A stretch of DNA of 64,000 nucleotides from Peltaster fructicola. Its lineage: Eukaryota; Ascomycota; Dothideomycetes. The DNA is taken from NCBI GenBank assembly GCA_001592805.2, contig CP051139.1, forward strand, positions 372,001-436,000, given 5' to 3'. Positions within the stretch are counted from its first letter, which is position 1; the number at the start of each line of letters is the position of its first letter. A model generated the notes under the pieces. That model had not been told where the DNA came from and made no database searches. It saw nothing but the letters and a program-made list of their open reading frames with translations. The translations under genes were made by a program, and so were the position numbers. Below are positions 62,215-64,000 of the stretch, in pieces.

Positions 62215-64000
62215 CTACTCTGGCATGATGGCCTCCCCAGTATAGTTGCCGAGAGACATGCGAAGGGCACGAGGATGAAGGCTGAAGCCCTTGAGCATCT
62301 CTCCCTCGACGAAGGTAGAGGCTCGCTTATAGCGCTTGTCGGTGTATTTCTCGTAGACCGACAAGTGATGCTTGTGTGGGTTCTCGCAGCACTCGTAGAT
62401 GCCATTCAGCAGATGGCGGAGCTGGGCGTATGTGTACTCGGAGTACCCAACGTGTGACATGCTCCAGTCACCTTTACGAAGCATCAAGCGAGCCATGCAG
62501 TGAGCACCAGCGGCGAGGAAGCTTGGAGTGCACCCGATGAAGCGCTCGTCCATGATGGTGACTTCGAGGAAGTACTTGGCAAGTGTCCTAGTCTCGAGGT
62601 CGTAGTCGTCAGCCTTGCTGATGCGTCGAAGGAAACTCATCGGTCCAGGCCAGCCAAGATCGAACTGGAGCATGCTGAGCATGAAGCGCTCTGCCTTGAG
62701 AAGCTCATCCATCGTGTAGCCGCCATCGACCATGAAGATGATCTCTTGCAGGGTTGGGCAGTTAACCTCCTCGAACTTGGCAGCGATGAAGAGAGCAGTG
62801 GCGCCGACTAACTGTAGCTTGCCGAGGGAGACCACCTTGTGAGTGAGGAAGCGGTCGATGTAGTTGATGCAGAGGAACAAAGTCTCTGGAAGCAGGTTGA
62901 AGCGCTGGTGTACCTGGACGACCCAGTCGACGAGAACAGCACGCATGGACCATTGAATCTCTTGCTGTTGGTCCATGTAGCGAGGGTTTGGTCGCATGCG
63001 GTCCTCGAGCTTACGCATGTACTCGAAGATCTCCTCGCTGTATTCAGCAACCATGGATGTGTCCCATTCCTCATCATCGATCTCCTCAACTGTGCGGCTG
63101 TCTTCGATATACATCTTGGCGATTCTGATCTCCTCGCGCGACTCTTCGGTCTGCTTTGGCATAGAAACCGTGGTGAAGCCACCGAGACTGCCACGAAGAC
63201 CAAAGGAGCGTGCTGTGGTGTAGCCGTCGTCGTCGTAGTACTCAAAATCCTCGTCGTAGTACTGCTGAACAGGAGCTGGTGCAGGCATAACCTGTGGCAG
63301 CACGTCTGTGGCGTAAGCCAAATTATCGAGAGTTGGCTTTACTTGAGGCTCGACAATGTTGTTGTGTATGACCTGAGACTCGACGTGTTGCAGGAGTGGT
63401 TGCTCAGGTTGGAAGCGTGATGGATCAGAAGCTGTCGTTGCACTGGCTTGTGCTTCAACCTGCGCCGCCACAGGATCGTTGTGTAGTGCCAAGTCGTGTG
63501 AAAGACTTGGGTCAACAGTCACTGAATGAAGAGTTGCTGATAATGGAGCAGCGCTGAGTGAAACTCCATTTTCACGTGACTCTAGAGTGACTGCTGGTTG
63601 TTCCACTGGCATAGCATTGTCCACATTGTCCACATCTCTCAGCACCTTTGTACTTTTCTTGACTACCAGTTTCCTAGCAGGCTCCTGCAGTTGCACGATA
63701 GGCAGTGAGTCATGCTCTTTGACGGAGACCACGGTCGGTGCGGACAGGGTCGAGAAGCTCTTAGCTGTAGATGGACGTGTTGCAGGCCGAGCTAGAGGTG
63801 CGGTCGGCTTGATGATGTCGACATTCACTACTTTCTTTCCAATCACCGAATCATCCTTGGCAGGTTGCATCATCTTCAGATTCGTGTTCACTTCACCAAG
63901 AACCTTCTTGGTTGCAGCGAATGCTGCTGCCTTTGCCGCGGCGGACTGCATCGTGTACAATGCTGACACTGACTTTGTGCGTTGGTGGAGCGTCTTACCT
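62215..64000 (-). CDS. B-type mitotic cyclin (Clb2/NimE-like), 5' end cut by window
   Basis: Activates CDK1 for mitotic entry. The supported frame runs from ATG 63951 to 62215 (578 aa). The cyclin box starts near residue 336 (MRAVLVDWVVQVHQRFNLLP, YIDRFLTHK, FIAAKFEE) and the second fold follows (LSMLQFDLGWPGPMSFLRRI, MLRKGDWSMSHVGYSEY). The N-terminal region has KKVLGEVNTN and TKVLRDVDN, which resemble destruction boxes but lack the RxxL arginine. A donor-like AGGTAAGA at the edge (intron from 63998) and a TGCAG acceptor (exon from 63945) suggest one more upstream exon outside the window; this intron has no clear branch site, so ATG 63951 remains possible. Confidence 0.9.
   Translation of the reverse strand, partial: GKTLHQRTKSVSALYTMQSAAAKAAAFAATKKVLGEVNTNLKMMQPAKDDSVIGKKVVNVDIIKPTAPLARPATRPSTAKSFSTLSAPTVVSVKEHDSLPIVQLQEPARKLVVKKSTKVLRDVDNVDNAMPVEQPAVTLESRENGVSLSAAPLSATLHSVTVDPSLSHDLALHNDPVAAQVEAQASATTASDPSRFQPEQPLLQHVESQVIHNNIVEPQVKPTLDNLAYATDVLPQVMPAPAPVQQYYDEDFEYYDDDGYTTARSFGLRGSLGGFTTVSMPKQTEESREEIRIAKMYIEDSRTVEEIDDEEWDTSMVAEYSEEIFEYMRKLEDRMRPNPRYMDQQQEIQWSMRAVLVDWVVQVHQRFNLLPETLFLCINYIDRFLTHKVVSLGKLQLVGATALFIAAKFEEVNCPTLQEIIFMVDGGYTMDELLKAERFMLSMLQFDLGWPGPMSFLRRISKADDYDLETRTLAKYFLEVTIMDERFIGCTPSFLAAGAHCMARLMLRKGDWSMSHVGYSEYTYAQLRHLLNGIYECCENPHKHHLSVYEKYTDKRYKRASTFVEGEMLKGFSLHPRALRMSLGNYTGEAIMPE

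Noticed and set aside
1-64000. Transposons, virus-like elements and RIP-mutated tracts
   Set aside because: No reverse transcriptase, transposase, integrase or capsid-like text, no long terminal repeats and no AT-rich block was seen on either strand.

Overview
The window is ordinary, gene-dense chromosomal DNA of a filamentous ascomycete (Pezizomycotina). Dothideomycetes is my guess and rests on the look of the proteins only. Evidence for a fungus: introns of 39-55 nt with GTRNGT-type donors and CTGAC/CTAAC branch sites close to YAG acceptors; genes on both strands separated by 0.05-1.6 kb; and fungal signature genes (CHS7, NHA1, neutral trehalase with an RRxS site, Mgm1, SPB1, fungal POT1, EDC3). 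I see no rRNA, tRNA, CRISPR, recognisable transposon or virus-like element, and no AT-rich RIP-like block. About 30 genes are supported; most starts and splice sites below were derived by reading the sequence, and spliced frames were checked for divisibility by three.

Layout. 1-12 kb: neutral trehalase (-); an orphan 870-aa nuclear-looking protein (+) behind a 0.9-kb ATG-free, G-poor leader; a UstS-like GST with a 5-nt microexon (-); a dysferlin-domain (Mug65-like) protein (-). 11.7-22.4 kb: a small membrane-anchored helical protein (+), an orphan (+), an atypical hexokinase / GlcNAc-kinase-like protein (-), an UNC93-like transporter (-), and a multi-C2H2 protein (+) whose stop codon abuts that of CTU2 (-). 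23-37.5 kb: plasma-membrane Na+/H+ antiporter NHA1 (+) converging on CHS7 (-), a small membrane protein (+), a secreted S10 carboxypeptidase (+), an OSH3-type oxysterol-binding protein (+) converging on an FMO-like oxidase (-), which is divergent from an NTF2-like membrane protein (+). 37.5-50 kb: MGM1 (-), divergent from an IFI6/IFI27-like small protein (+); a YML020W-like hydrolase-fold protein (-), divergent from SPB1 (+), which is followed by POT1 (+). 50.9-64 kb: a secreted GMC oxidoreductase (-), a SurE-like nucleotidase (+) converging on EDC3 (-), importin alpha (-), a THN-reductase-like SDR (-), and a B-type cyclin (-) running to the right edge.

The genes are mainly housekeeping: trehalose and sugar use, cell wall and ion homeostasis, lipid transfer, mitochondrial fusion, ribosome assembly, tRNA thiolation, mRNA decay, nuclear import, telomere protection and mitosis. 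There is no obvious biosynthetic cluster. The least explained parts are the orphan gene at 5.4-8.0 kb with its unusual leader, the microexon GST, the repeat-bearing POT1 linker, the IFI6/27-like protein beside MGM1, and the zero-gap convergent pair at 21.32 kb.
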